A stretch of DNA of 64,000 bases from Kribbella rubisoli (lineage in GTDB: Bacteria > Actinomycetota > Actinomycetes > Propionibacteriales > Kribbellaceae). The stretch is from positions 62,001-126,000 of the forward strand of contig NZ_SHKR01000017.1 in the NCBI RefSeq assembly GCF_004217145.1, written 5' to 3'. The notes under the pieces were generated by a model. That model made no database searches and was not told where the DNA came from. It worked only from the letters and a program-made list of their open reading frames with translations. Position numbers and translations under genes: made by a program. Positions 47,033 to 56,182 of the stretch are shown here, piece by piece (within the stretch, counting starts at the first letter, position 1; the number at the start of each line of letters is the position of its first letter).

Positions 47033-47739
47033 AACGTCGGCAGTAGTTCCTGCAGCTTGGTCATCAGGTAGGCGTGAACGCTTGTCCCATAGGAGATTCG
47101 CGTCGCACCGACCGCCGCAAGCTCGGAAGGCGTAGGCCCACCCGGCGAAGCGTGCGCGTTGATCGGTCCGCCGACGCCCTCGACCACCTCAGCCAATTGG
47201 TATACCGGCGCGAGGATCGGATAGACGCAGTCGACACCGGCGCGACGGTACTCACGTCCCCGGCGTACCGCCTCGGCGACCGGATCGTCGACGGGTCGGA
47301 CGAATGTGTCCACCCGCGCGTTGATCACCAGCTCAGCTCCCGCGGCGGCGCGCACCTCGGCCAAGTAGTCGGCCTGCTTCGCCACGTCGACAAGCCCGCC
47401 GTCGAGCGAGTCCTCCAGGTTGCAACCGACCGCGCCGGTCTCGAGCAACCTCTCCGCGAACTCCTTCGCCGGCAGGCCGTACCCGGCCTCCATGTCCGCC
47501 GTGACGGGTACGTCGACCGCGCGGACGATCTTGGCGACCGCGCTGAACATCGTCGCCGGCGGGGTCAGCTGCCCGTCGTCGTACCCGAGGACGCGGGCGA
47601 CCGCCCCGCTGCTGGTCGCAACAGCGGGGAAGCCGGCCTCGGCGATCAGTCGGGCGCTCACCGGATCCCATGCGTTCGGAAGGATGAGGGGAGTGCCCCC
47701 GTGGTGCAGTGCTCTGAACAACTCTGCAGTCTGTGTCAT
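47026..47739 (-). CDS. Isocitrate lyase/PEP mutase-family protein
   Basis: Alpha/beta-barrel enzyme of the ICL/PEP-mutase superfamily, 237 residues. The Mg site region PVTADMEAGYG and the GAVGCNLEDS stretch fit the 2-methylisocitrate lyase / oxaloacetate decarboxylase-like group; the sequence is too general for a specific reaction. ATG 47739 is preferred; the frame extends upstream without a better start. It lies 13 bp after the AhpD-like gene on the same strand and is probably cotranscribed with it. Confidence 0.85.
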   Translation of the reverse strand: MTQTAELFRALHHGGTPLILPNAWDPVSARLIAEAGFPAVATSSGAVARVLGYDDGQLTPPATMFSAVAKIVRAVDVPVTADMEAGYGLPAKEFAERLLETGAVGCNLEDSLDGGLVDVAKQADYLAEVRAAAGAELVINARVDTFVRPVDDPVAEAVRRGREYRRAGVDCVYPILAPVYQLAEVVEGVGGPINAHASPGGPTPSELAAVGATRISYGTSVHAYLMTKLQELLPTLG

Positions 47740-47752
47740 AGGGGATACGACC

Positions 47753-48214
47753 TCACGGCTTGTAGTGGCCGGGCTCCATCTTCCCGGTGACACCGACCCG
47801 GGTCCACATGTTGATCGTGATGATCAGCGCGATCAGCTGGGCCAGGTCCTTCTCGCCGAAGGCCGCGGCCGCGACCTCGTACACGTCGTCCGGCACGTGG
47901 TCGACGCTGATCAGCGTGATCGCCTCGGTCAGCTGCAGCGCGGCCTTCTCCTGCTCGGTGTAGAACTTCTCCGCCTCCCGCCAGACCGGGAGCAGCGCGA
48001 TCCGCTGCTGCTGCTCCGAGCCGAACTCCATCAGGTCGAGCGAGTGCATGTCGGTGCAGTACGCGCAGCCGTTGATCTGCGAGGCGCGGATCCGGACCAG
48101 GTGCGCGAGCTTCGGGTCCAGCCCGGTGTCGGACACCTTGTCCAGCTCGATCAGGGCCTGGTAGAAGTCGGGCGCGAGGTTGGCGAGCTTCACTCGCCGC
48201 GTGGTTGAACTCAT
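47753..48214 (-). CDS. AhpD-like carboxymuconolactone decarboxylase-family protein
   Basis: Small all-helical protein of the CMD/AhpD family, 153 residues. The redox motif is Cys50-x-x-Cys53-x3-His57 in INGCAYCTDMHS, as in thioredoxin-like AhpD peroxidases. Such genes often accompany SigJ-like sigma factors; here the sigma gene lies just beyond the PEP-mutase-like gene. A role in peroxide or alkylhydroperoxide defence is inferred. Confidence 0.92.
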   Translation of the reverse strand: MSSTTRRVKLANLAPDFYQALIELDKVSDTGLDPKLAHLVRIRASQINGCAYCTDMHSLDLMEFGSEQQQRIALLPVWREAEKFYTEQEKAALQLTEAITLISVDHVPDDVYEVAAAAFGEKDLAQLIALIITINMWTRVGVTGKMEPGHYKP

Positions 48215-48304
48215 GCCTTCACGCTATGACCAGATCGGCCCAGGGACGTGGTCCACTTCCGTGGAGGATCCCTGGGCCAATGCGGTCAGCGTGACGGCAG
48301 CCGG

Positions 48305-48466
48305 TCAGGCCTTGTCGCGGCGTACGAGGTTGCGCAGCTGAGTCCAGGCGGTGCGCAACGGCGTACGCGGCGCCCGCTTCGTCAGCGGCTTCATCAGCTC
48401 GTCCACGGGCGACGGCGGCGGCGTGACGGGGGCAGCGCTTTCAGGCGTGCTCTGAGGATCGGACAT
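48305..48466 (-). CDS. Small basic protein, 53 residues
   Basis: A short reading frame on the minus strand from ATG 48466 to TGA, with AGGGAA five bases before the start. The protein begins MSDPQSTPESAAPVTPPP and has a Pro/Ser-rich, acidic first half and a strongly basic second half (KRAPRTPLRTAWTQLRNLVRRDKA). It lies on the same strand between the TetR and AhpD-like genes. Coding status is supported by the ribosome site and codon-like base pattern only; function unknown. It resembles small nucleic-acid-binding or membrane-associating proteins in charge layout. Confidence 0.5.
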   Translation of the reverse strand: MSDPQSTPESAAPVTPPPSPVDELMKPLTKRAPRTPLRTAWTQLRNLVRRDKA

Positions 48467-48574
48467 GACGTTCCCTAACGGGAGGGCCGGTTTGGCTGCA
48501 CCACGAGGTGGGATGTCGTCGTTCCGGAGCTACCCTCACCGTACTCCGGTTTGGACCGGAAAGCGCTGGCCCGG

Positions 48575-49249
48575 CTATGACAGGGAGTTGCTCAGGGCGT
48601 CGAGGATCAGGTTGAGGCCGAAGTCGAACTCGTCGGCGAAGTCGTAGCTGGTTTTGAAGTAGTAGCCGGTGGCCATCTCGACGAGGTGGGGATAGTCGCC
48701 TGCGGGAAACTGCTCCATGATCGAGTCCGCGACCGGGGCCACCGTGTCGGGGCCCTCGAAGGGGAGGCCGGCTTCCTGGAGTGCGAAGCCGTAGGTGTAG
48801 CTGTCGATCAGCGCGTAAGCGTGGGCCGTCATCTCCAGTGAGAAGCCGGCCGCGCGAAGGGTCGCGATGACCGCGTCGTGGTGGCGTAGCGTCGCTGGAC
48901 CGGGGGTGGTCCGTGACTCCATCAGCCCGATGGCCCAGCGGTGTCGCCGCAGTACCTGCCGGGCCGAGGCTGCGCGCCGGCGCAACTCCGAGCGCCAGTC
49001 GCCGCCGGGCGACGGCAGGTCGATCTCGCTGAAGACCACATCGACGATGCCGTCGAGGATCGCCTCCTTGCCGGCCACGTGGTAGTAGACCGACATCGGT
49101 TTCGCCCCGAGCTCCTGGGCGAGTGAGCGGATCGTGAGTGCGCCGATCCCGCCCGCGTCGGCAATCCCGACGGCGGCGTCCAGTACCCGCTCGCGGCTGA
49201 GCCGCTGCCGTCCCCGCGGGGTGTCGCCAGTGCTCACGGACCTTTCCAT
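48575..49249 (-). CDS. TetR-family transcriptional regulator
   Basis: Repressor candidate of 224 residues. The N-terminal helix-turn-helix (about 30-60, ALTIRSLAQELGAKPMSVYYHV) and the TetR_C-like C-terminal domain are clear. ATG 49249 is used; GTG 49236 is a second option with GGAAAGG before it. It is divergent from an operon for an MDR reductase, an ABC-2 exporter and an SDR, with two palindromes in the 126-bp gap, so it most likely represses that operon and itself. Confidence 0.9.
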   Translation of the reverse strand: MERSVSTGDTPRGRQRLSRERVLDAAVGIADAGGIGALTIRSLAQELGAKPMSVYYHVAGKEAILDGIVDVVFSEIDLPSPGGDWRSELRRRAASARQVLRRHRWAIGLMESRTTPGPATLRHHDAVIATLRAAGFSLEMTAHAYALIDSYTYGFALQEAGLPFEGPDTVAPVADSIMEQFPAGDYPHLVEMATGYYFKTSYDFADEFDFGLNLILDALSNSLS

Positions 49250-49267
49250 CCCCGGACCATAGCAGTT

Positions 49268-49304
49268 TCGTACAAAGTACGATACGGTCGCCGTACTTAG
49301 TACG
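49268..49304. promoter_or_regulatory. TetR operator pair
   Basis: Two palindromes of the form CGTAC-nnn-GTACG: TCGTACAAAGTACGA at 49268-49282 and CGTACTTAGTACG at 49292-49304. Their centres are 23 bp apart. They sit between the divergent TetR and MDR genes, 19 bp from the TetR start, and probably overlap both promoters. Confidence 0.8.
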
Positions 49305-49375
49305 AAAAGCCATCGGCGCTGGGGGCTCCGAGATCCGGCACACGCTCCGAGATCCAGCTCACCAGGGGGAACACC

Positions 49376-50374
49376 ATGGCCAGCACGACCACGACCACGA
49401 TGCGAGCGATCGTGCAGGACAGGTACGGCGAGGCCGACGTCCTGCGGGTCGGCCAGATCGCCCGTCCCGAACCGGCCGCCAACGAGGTGCTCGTCCGCGT
49501 GCACGCCGCCGGCCTCGACCGCGGCACCTGGCACGTGATGACAGGTACGCCGTACCTGCTGAGGCTCGCGTTCGGACTCCGCGGCCCGCGAAACCCGGTG
49601 CCCGGACGGGATGTGGCCGGCACGGTCGAGGCCGTCGGGCCCGGCGTGACCAGGTTCTCCGTCGGTGACGAGGTGTACGGCGTCGCGCCCGGCTCGTTCG
49701 CCGAGTACGCCGTGGCCCGCGAGGACAAGCTCGCCCACAAGCCGGCCAATCTCGCCTTCGAAGAGGCTGCCGTGGTGCCGATCTCGGCCCTCACCGCCCT
49801 CGACGCGTTGACCACCGGCCGGATCGAGGCCGACCAGCATGTCCTGATCATCGGCGCATCGGGTGGAGTCGGCAGCTTCGCCGTACAGCTGGCCAAGGCC
49901 TTCGGGGCGGAAGTCACCGGCGTGGCCAGCACCTCCAAGCTCGACCTCGTCCGCGCGCTCGGCGCCGATCACGTCATCGACTACACGCGCGACGACTTCG
50001 CGGCGACCGGCAAGCGTTACGACCTGATCATCGATATCGCCGGCAACCCGACGCTGTCCCGCCTGCGACGCGCACTCACCCCGACAGGGACGGCCGTCAT
50101 CACCGGTGGTGAGGACGGCGGCGGTCTGAGCGGCGGGATGAACCGGCAGTTCCGCGCGCTGGCCCTGTCGCTGTTCGTGCGCCAGCGGCTGACCTTCTTC
50201 GTCAACAAGGAACGCGGCAGCGATCTCCCGCGGCTCACCGCCCTCATCGAGACCGGCAAGATCACCCCGAGCCTCGACCGGACCTACCCGCTCGACCAGG
50301 TCCCGGATGCCATGCGCCACCTGACGACCGGCAAGGTCCGCGGCAAGATCGCCATCACCGGCCTGTCCGCATGA
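49376..50374 (+). CDS. Zinc-independent MDR alcohol dehydrogenase/quinone reductase
   Basis: Medium-chain reductase of the quinone-oxidoreductase type, 332 residues. The N-terminal GroES-like fold is followed by the NADP-binding loop IGASGGVGSFAVQLAK. No catalytic or structural zinc Cys cluster is visible, which fits quinone reductases. First gene of the TetR-controlled operon; its stop overlaps the ABC ATPase start. It may detoxify a quinone or enone that also induces the exporter. Confidence 0.9.
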   Translation: MASTTTTTMRAIVQDRYGEADVLRVGQIARPEPAANEVLVRVHAAGLDRGTWHVMTGTPYLLRLAFGLRGPRNPVPGRDVAGTVEAVGPGVTRFSVGDEVYGVAPGSFAEYAVAREDKLAHKPANLAFEEAAVVPISALTALDALTTGRIEADQHVLIIGASGGVGSFAVQLAKAFGAEVTGVASTSKLDLVRALGADHVIDYTRDDFAATGKRYDLIIDIAGNPTLSRLRRALTPTGTAVITGGEDGGGLSGGMNRQFRALALSLFVRQRLTFFVNKERGSDLPRLTALIETGKITPSLDRTYPLDQVPDAMRHLTTGKVRGKIAITGLSA

Positions 50375-51270
50375 TCACCGTCGAAGGACTCTCGAAGAGG
50401 TACGGCGGCACGCTCGCTGTCGACGACGTCAGCTTCACCGCGGCCGCGGGGCGGGTGACCGGATTCCTCGGCCCGAACGGCGCCGGCAAGTCGACCACCA
50501 TGCGGATCATGGTCGGGCTCACCCGGGCCACGTCCGGCACTGCCACGATCGCCGGGCGGAAGTTCGCGGATCTGCCCAACCCGGGACGTGAGGTGGGAGT
50601 CCTGCTCGACGCGTCGGCCCAGCACGCCGGCCGCACCGGCCGCGAGATCCTGACCCTGGCCCAGCGTCTGATGGGCCTGCCGCGCACCCGGGTCGAGGAG
50701 ATGCTGACCACGGTCAGCCTGACCCCGGACGAGGCGTCCCGGCGGGTGGGGGAGTACTCCCTCGGCATGCGTCAACGGCTCGGTATCGCGACCGCCCTGA
50801 TCGGCGACCCGGACGTGCTGATCCTCGACGAGCCCGCGAACGGCCTGGACCCGGCAGGTATCCGCTGGATGCGTGACCTGCTCCGCGGGTACGCCGACCG
50901 CGGCGGAACTGTCCTGCTGTCGTCGCATCTGCTGCACGAGATCGAGGTCATTGCCGACGACATCGTGATGATCGGCCACGGCCGGATCGTCTCCCACGGC
51001 ACCAAGACCGAACTGCTGCACGCGGCCGGCACCATCGTTCGCGCAGTGGACCTGGCCCGCCTCGAGCAAGCACTGATCGACTGGGGACTCACCGCGAGCC
51101 CGACCGGTGACGGCGCGCTGCGGACCGACGCGGACGCAGCACTCGTCGGGACGGTGGCGCTCGAGTCGGGCATCGCCCTCACCGAACTGCGGGCCGCCGA
51201 AGGTGCCGGCCTGGAGGAGATGTTCCTCGAGCTCACCTCCACGACCCAGCGCGAAGGAGCACCGGCATGA
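50371..51270 (+). CDS. ABC-2 exporter ATP-binding protein
   Basis: ATPase of 299 residues for a two-component exporter. Walker A GPNGAGKS lies at about 34-41, the signature is YSLGMRQRLG, and Walker B is VLILDEPANGLDP. The C-terminal third is the typical DUF4162-like tail of drug exporters. ATGA overlaps with the upstream reductase and the downstream permease show a tight operon. Confidence 0.93.
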   Translation: MITVEGLSKRYGGTLAVDDVSFTAAAGRVTGFLGPNGAGKSTTMRIMVGLTRATSGTATIAGRKFADLPNPGREVGVLLDASAQHAGRTGREILTLAQRLMGLPRTRVEEMLTTVSLTPDEASRRVGEYSLGMRQRLGIATALIGDPDVLILDEPANGLDPAGIRWMRDLLRGYADRGGTVLLSSHLLHEIEVIADDIVMIGHGRIVSHGTKTELLHAAGTIVRAVDLARLEQALIDWGLTASPTGDGALRTDADAALVGTVALESGIALTELRAAEGAGLEEMFLELTSTTQREGAPA

Positions 51271-52070
51271 CCGCCGCCGCAGTGGAAGGCGTCCGATCCC
51301 ACCGAGCCGTCGTCCGTCCGGTCCCGTTGACCCGGATCATCGCCGTCGAGCTCCGCAAGATGTTCGACACCCGATCCGGTTTCTGGCTGATCGCCAGCAT
51401 CGCGATCACCGCCGTACTGGCCGCCGCCGGTGTGATCCTGTTCGCCGAGCACGACCAGCTCACCTACTCCACCTTCGCGACCGCGATCCGCTTCCCGGTG
51501 GTGATCATCCTGCCGCTCGTCGCGATCCTGGCCGTGACCAGTGAGTGGAGCCAACGCACCGGCCTGACCACGTTCACGCTGGTCCCGCACCGGGGCCGGA
51601 TCATCACCGCAAAGGCGATCTCGTCGGTCGTCATCGCGATCGCGGCGATGGCGCTGACGTTCGCGGTCGGTGCCCTCGGCAACCTGTTGGGCGCCGCCGT
51701 CACCAGCACCCCGCTGGTGTGGGACGTCACGATCACCCAATGCCTGTACTACGTCCTCGGCATGGTGCTGAGCCTGCTGATCGGTTTCATGCTGGGCGTC
51801 CTGATCCGGGCGTCGATCGGGGCGGTGGTGGCGTACTTCGTCCTCACCTTCCTGCTGCCCACGATCTTCAGTCTGCTGGCCGCAGGCTCACAGTGGTTCC
51901 ACACCCTGCAGCCCTGGGTCGACATCCAGTTCGCGCAGAGCGGTCTGTTCGTCTTCGACAAGTCCCTGACCGGCGAGCAGTGGGCCAACATCGGCGTCAC
52001 CGGGATCGTCTGGCTCGTCCTGCCGATGCTGGTCGGGCTCCGGATGGTCATGCGGGCCGAGGTCAAATGA
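51267..52070 (+). CDS. ABC-2 exporter permease
   Basis: Membrane partner of the preceding ATPase, 267 residues with six hydrophobic spans (for example FWLIASIAITAVLAAAGVIL and AISSVVIAIAAMALTFAVGA). No ATP site. The substrate is unknown; the operon's TetR regulator and reductase suggest a xenobiotic or antibiotic. Its stop overlaps the SDR start. Confidence 0.9.
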   Translation: MTAAAVEGVRSHRAVVRPVPLTRIIAVELRKMFDTRSGFWLIASIAITAVLAAAGVILFAEHDQLTYSTFATAIRFPVVIILPLVAILAVTSEWSQRTGLTTFTLVPHRGRIITAKAISSVVIAIAAMALTFAVGALGNLLGAAVTSTPLVWDVTITQCLYYVLGMVLSLLIGFMLGVLIRASIGAVVAYFVLTFLLPTIFSLLAAGSQWFHTLQPWVDIQFAQSGLFVFDKSLTGEQWANIGVTGIVWLVLPMLVGLRMVMRAEVK

Positions 52071-52927
52071 GGATCGCACAAGAAGGGCGGATGACCGGGC
52101 GGACGGTCCTGGTCACCGGCGGCAGCGGCGGCATCGGGAAGGCGACCGCCACCGGCCTCGCCGTCCTCGGCGCCCACGTCGCGATCACCGGCCGCGACCG
52201 GGCGCGGGCCGAGTCGGCCGCGGCCGAGATCCGGGCCGCGTCCGGTGCCCAGGTGGACGTGTTCGTCGCCGAGCTGTCGTCCCAGGCGGAGGTACGTCGC
52301 TTGGCCGCCGACGTACTCGCGAAGCTTCCCCGGATCGACGTACTGGTCAACAACGTCGGCGGGTACTGGGACACGCGGCACGTCACCGCCGATGGCCTCG
52401 AGCGGACGTTCGCAGTGAACCACCTCGCGCCGTTCCTGCTCACTCAGCTGCTCCTCGACCGGCTCGAGGAGAGCGCGCCGGCGCGTGTGGTCACGGTGTC
52501 GTCGAATGCACAGGCCAGCGGACGGATCGATTTCGGCGATCTCCAGGGAGAGCGCTCGTACTCCGGTGCGGCCGCCTACAGCCAGTCCAAACTCGCCAAC
52601 CTCCTGTTCAGCTACGAGCTCGCCAGGCGAGTGGGATCTGGGCGCATCACGGCCAACGCGCTGCACCCCGGTGTCGTGAGTACGTCGTTCGGCGCTGAGG
52701 ACCCCAGCGGCGTACACCGGGTGCTGGTCCCGTTCCTGCGGCCGTTCATGCGGTCCGCGGCCAAGGGCGCGATGACTTCGATCCACCTGTCATCGGCGCC
52801 TGCGCTCAACCGGGTGACGGGCGGATTCTTCACCAACGGCAGACCCACCAGATCCTCGGCGCGCAGCTACGACGAGGCGGCCGCGTCCCGGCTCTGGAAG
52901 ATCAGCGAGGAACTGGTCGCGGCGTGA
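52067..52927 (+). CDS. Short-chain dehydrogenase/reductase
   Basis: SDR of 286 residues, last gene of the TetR-controlled operon. The cofactor loop is TGGSGGIG at about 17-24, NNVGG replaces the usual NNAG, the catalytic Ser is in VTVSSNAQ and Tyr-x3-Lys in AAYSQSKLAN. It resembles retinol-dehydrogenase-like SDRs. ATG 52067 overlaps the permease stop; a downstream ATG exists at residue 9. Confidence 0.9.
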   Translation: MRIAQEGRMTGRTVLVTGGSGGIGKATATGLAVLGAHVAITGRDRARAESAAAEIRAASGAQVDVFVAELSSQAEVRRLAADVLAKLPRIDVLVNNVGGYWDTRHVTADGLERTFAVNHLAPFLLTQLLLDRLEESAPARVVTVSSNAQASGRIDFGDLQGERSYSGAAAYSQSKLANLLFSYELARRVGSGRITANALHPGVVSTSFGAEDPSGVHRVLVPFLRPFMRSAAKGAMTSIHLSSAPALNRVTGGFFTNGRPTRSSARSYDEAAASRLWKISEELVAA

Positions 52928-52948
52928 GGCGCGATAAGGTCCGGTTTC

Positions 52949-54346
52949 ATGGAGACCTCGGGGGATCAGGGGGTTGATACCGGCGTCGCCGGGGCGGATC
53001 TGCATCTGGATCTGGCCGCGGCGCGGGGTCGCAACGAGCTCGTCGACGCCTTGCACGAGTCGATCCGGACGGGGCGGCTGCCGGCCGGGACGCGGCTGCC
53101 GTCGTCCCGGTCGCTGGCGAAGGACCTCGGGATCGCGCGGAACACGGTCGCGGACGCGTACGGGCAGCTGGTCGCCGAGGGCTGGCTGACCGCGCGACAG
53201 GGGTCCGGGACGGTGGTTGCGAGCCGTGCCGCCGTACCGTCGATGCCGGCTGTGGTGCTGCCGGAAGAGCGGTCATTTCGGTACGACCTGAGGCCCGGGT
53301 CACCTGATGTGGCGACGTTCCCGCGGACGGAGTGGCTGGCGGCGGCTCGGAAGGCGTTGACCTCGGCGCCGAACGAGGCCTTCGGGATGGGAGATCCGCG
53401 CGGCCGGATCGAGCTGCGGCGGGTGCTCGCGGACTACCTCGCGCGGGCCCGCGGGGTGCGGGCGGATCCGGACCGGATGCTGATCTGCTCGGGGTACGTG
53501 CAGGCGGTGAGTCTGCTGGGCGAGGCGATCAGGAACATGGGCGGTACGACGATCGCGGTCGAGGAGTTCGGGTACGGGTTGCACCGGGACGTGATCCGGG
53601 CGCGGGGGCTCTCCGCGGTGCCCGTGCCGGTGGACGAGCTGGGTGCGCAGACGTCACACCTCGCAGGGCAGGGCGTGTTGCTGACGCCGGCGCACCAGAT
53701 GCCGACGGGCGTGCCGCTCGCGCCAGAGCGTCGTACCGCTGCCGTGGAGTGGGCGCGGGAGACGGGGGCGGTGCTGATCGAGGACGACTACGACGGCGAG
53801 TTCCGGTACGACCGGCAGTCGGTGGGGGCGCTGCAGGCGCTCGATCCGGAGCGGGTCGTGTACACGGGTACGGCGAGCAAGAGCCTCGCGCCCGGCCTGC
53901 GACTGGCGTGGATGGTCCTGCCGCAACGCCTGATCGAACCGGTCGTCGCCGCGAAGCGCACCGCGGACTACCAGACCGCGACGCTCGAGCAGTTGACCCT
54001 CGCCGAATTCATTGCCTCCGGCCACTATGACCGCCACGTACGCCGCTCCCGCCTGCACTACCGTCGCCGCCGCGACCGCCTGGTGGAACTCCTGGCCGTC
54101 CGCGCCCCGAACGTCCAGGTAGCCGGCATCTCCGCCGGCCTCCACGTCCTCCTCGATGTCCCCGCCGACGCCGAAGACATAGTCAGTCGAGCTGCCCGCC
54201 AGGGCCTCGGCTTAGCCAGCCTCTCCACCTACCACTTCAACCCAACCCCCGCCACCCGCCAAGCAGTAATCGTCGGCTACGGCACCCCACCCGACCACGC
54301 CTACCCCGGAGCCCTAGACCTCCTCTGCCAGGTACTTGGTGTGTAG
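52949..54346 (+). CDS. MocR/PdxR-type PLP-dependent regulator
   Basis: Transcription factor of 465 residues joining a GntR-type winged helix (about 28-95, with TRLPSSRSLAKDLGIARNTV) to an aminotransferase-like domain. The PLP Lys311 lies in GTASKSLAPG. Typical PdxR proteins control vitamin B6 or amino-acid genes. No pdx genes are adjacent; the neighbouring D-amino acid oxidase and homocysteine methyltransferase are possible targets. Its 3' end overlaps the methyltransferase gene by 33 bp. Confidence 0.92.
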   Translation: METSGDQGVDTGVAGADLHLDLAAARGRNELVDALHESIRTGRLPAGTRLPSSRSLAKDLGIARNTVADAYGQLVAEGWLTARQGSGTVVASRAAVPSMPAVVLPEERSFRYDLRPGSPDVATFPRTEWLAAARKALTSAPNEAFGMGDPRGRIELRRVLADYLARARGVRADPDRMLICSGYVQAVSLLGEAIRNMGGTTIAVEEFGYGLHRDVIRARGLSAVPVPVDELGAQTSHLAGQGVLLTPAHQMPTGVPLAPERRTAAVEWARETGAVLIEDDYDGEFRYDRQSVGALQALDPERVVYTGTASKSLAPGLRLAWMVLPQRLIEPVVAAKRTADYQTATLEQLTLAEFIASGHYDRHVRRSRLHYRRRRDRLVELLAVRAPNVQVAGISAGLHVLLDVPADAEDIVSRAARQGLGLASLSTYHFNPTPATRQAVIVGYGTPPDHAYPGALDLLCQVLGV

Positions 54347-55198
54347 CTCGCGGATGTCATCGGGTCCGACCCGGCAGCAGCCGCCGATGTATGTCGCCCC
54401 GGCTGCCGCCCAGTCGCGGGCGAAGGTCGCTGGGGCTGTGCCGTCGCCGACCCAGCCACGCGCGACCGGGTCCCACGACTCGCCGCGGTTGGGGTAGGCG
54501 ATGACGGGCTTGCTGGATGCGCTCACTGCAGTTCGGATGGCAGGCAGCACGTCGATGGGGGTGCAGCAGTTGATGCCTATGGCAACCACCTGGTCGATCG
54601 CCGGGATTGCGAATGCTTCGTCGAGCGGTTGGCCGGCCCTCGTGAATGCGCCGTCGATCGAGTAGGAGAACCAGGCGGGGAAGTTCAGCTCGGTCAGCAG
54701 CCTGACCAGGACTTCGGCTTCCTGCGTGTCCGGGATTGTTTCGATCGCGAGCAGGTCGGGGCCGGCGCTCATCAGCAGTTCGAGGCGCGGCCCGTGGAAG
54801 TCGCGTAGGACCGCAGCTGAAACGCCGTAGTTCCCGCGGTACTCCGAGCCGTCCGCGAGCATCGCGCCGTACGGTCCGGCAGACGCGGCGACCAGCCGCC
54901 CGGGGAACTCGTCGCGCACCTCCCGCGCGATCCGCACGCTGCTCGCGATCAGCCGCTCCGCCTCGGCTCGCCCGACGCCGGCCCGCTCGAACCCGACCAC
55001 ACTCGCCTGGTAACTCGCCGTCGTCGCGACCATCGCCCCGGCGTCGTAGTACGCGCGATGAACCGCCGCGATCTCCGCCGGATCGTCCCTCAACAGCCGC
55101 GCCGACCACAGTGCGTCGGACAGGTCGTGCCCGCGGTCCTCGAGAGCGTTCGACAGACCACCGTCGAGGATGACCAAGCGGTCAGAGACCTTGGACAA
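54314..55198 (-). CDS. mmuM: Homocysteine S-methyltransferase
   Basis: Zinc enzyme that moves a methyl group from S-methylmethionine or S-adenosylmethionine to homocysteine, giving methionine. The 294-residue barrel has Cys ligands in GINCCTP and in GGCCRVGP. ATG 55198 lies within the 3' end of the D-amino acid oxidase gene (17-bp overlap), so both are in one transcript. Length and motifs fit MmuM. Confidence 0.92.
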   Translation of the reverse strand: MSKVSDRLVILDGGLSNALEDRGHDLSDALWSARLLRDDPAEIAAVHRAYYDAGAMVATTASYQASVVGFERAGVGRAEAERLIASSVRIAREVRDEFPGRLVAASAGPYGAMLADGSEYRGNYGVSAAVLRDFHGPRLELLMSAGPDLLAIETIPDTQEAEVLVRLLTELNFPAWFSYSIDGAFTRAGQPLDEAFAIPAIDQVVAIGINCCTPIDVLPAIRTAVSASSKPVIAYPNRGESWDPVARGWVGDGTAPATFARDWAAAGATYIGGCCRVGPDDIRELHTKYLAEEV

Positions 55199-56108
55199 GT
55201 TCGAAGACCTCGTCCGCGCAGCCCCACGACAGCGTCACACCAGACCCGCCGTGCCCGTAGCAGTGGATCACAGGCTCGCCGGGCCGCGTACGCACGAGCT
55301 CGCACCGGATCGTCGGCCGTGCCGGACGCAGACCGACTCGCTGCCGGACGATCTTCGCCTTACGGAGCTGAGGAACGAGCTCCGCCGCCCGCTCCAGAAT
55401 TGCCGAGCTGGTCGCAGGATCCACGGCCATGTTCCAGTCGCCCGGCTGACTGGTCCCACCAACGACCACGTCGTGCTCACGCGGTACGACGTACGTCAGC
55501 TCGGTCGGCGAGCGATCCGCGAGCAGCCACTCGGTCAGCCCGCACGGCTCGACCGTCATCACCTGACCGCGGACTGGCGTCACCGTCGGGTCGCTCGCAG
55601 TCAGTCGCGCACCGAGCCCGGTGCAGTTCACGACCAGATCGGCCCCGGTCGGCAACGCGGACAGCGCCGCCCGCGTCAACGTTCCGCCCGCTTGCTCGAG
55701 CCGCTTCACCAACGCCGGCAGGTACGCCGGCATGTCGATCACCGGCGCCGTGAACGACCACCCGTCCGCGAAACCCTCCGGCGGCGACCCCACCCGGGCC
55801 AGATCAGGCAGTACGTCGGCCCACCGCGGATCCGGCGTACGGTCGGTCAGGAACTCGCGCCCGTGCCGCAACTGCACCGACGGCTCGATCTCCGCCAGCT
55901 TCGCGAACTCCTCGTACGACGCCCGCGACCAGCCGGCCACCCGGTCCTCGGGCGCCGACAGGTACGGGTACCAGATCGCGGCCGCCACCGACGACGTCGT
56001 CTCCAACGGCAGGTCCCGGGCGAAAACAGCCACGTCGTACCCGCCCTCGGCGAGCCGGATGGCACAGCTCAGCCCGATCACGCCCGCCCCGACCACGATC
56101 ACGCGCAT
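55182..56108 (-). CDS. D-amino acid oxidase
   Basis: FAD enzyme that deaminates D-amino acids to keto acids, releasing ammonia and hydrogen peroxide. The 308-residue protein begins MRVIVVGAGVIG with the FAD loop and has the conserved GLRPARPTIR, with the substrate-carboxylate Arg, and the C-terminal YGHGGSGVTLSWG of the family. ATG 56108 is used; six residues upstream are not conserved. Paired with mmuM; a substrate such as D-methionine is only a guess. Confidence 0.92.
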   Translation of the reverse strand: MRVIVVGAGVIGLSCAIRLAEGGYDVAVFARDLPLETTSSVAAAIWYPYLSAPEDRVAGWSRASYEEFAKLAEIEPSVQLRHGREFLTDRTPDPRWADVLPDLARVGSPPEGFADGWSFTAPVIDMPAYLPALVKRLEQAGGTLTRAALSALPTGADLVVNCTGLGARLTASDPTVTPVRGQVMTVEPCGLTEWLLADRSPTELTYVVPREHDVVVGGTSQPGDWNMAVDPATSSAILERAAELVPQLRKAKIVRQRVGLRPARPTIRCELVRTRPGEPVIHCYGHGGSGVTLSWGCADEVFELVQGL

Positions 56109-56182
56109 CCACACAGTGTTCCCCACACTCCGTGATCACGCCAGCGCGTCGCGGCGTTGGTGAGTGGCGCAGGTAGGCGGGC

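Noticed and set aside
48545..48560. TCCGGT/ACCGGA hairpin as TetR terminator
   Set aside because: Only a 6-bp stem with no U-run; too weak to list.
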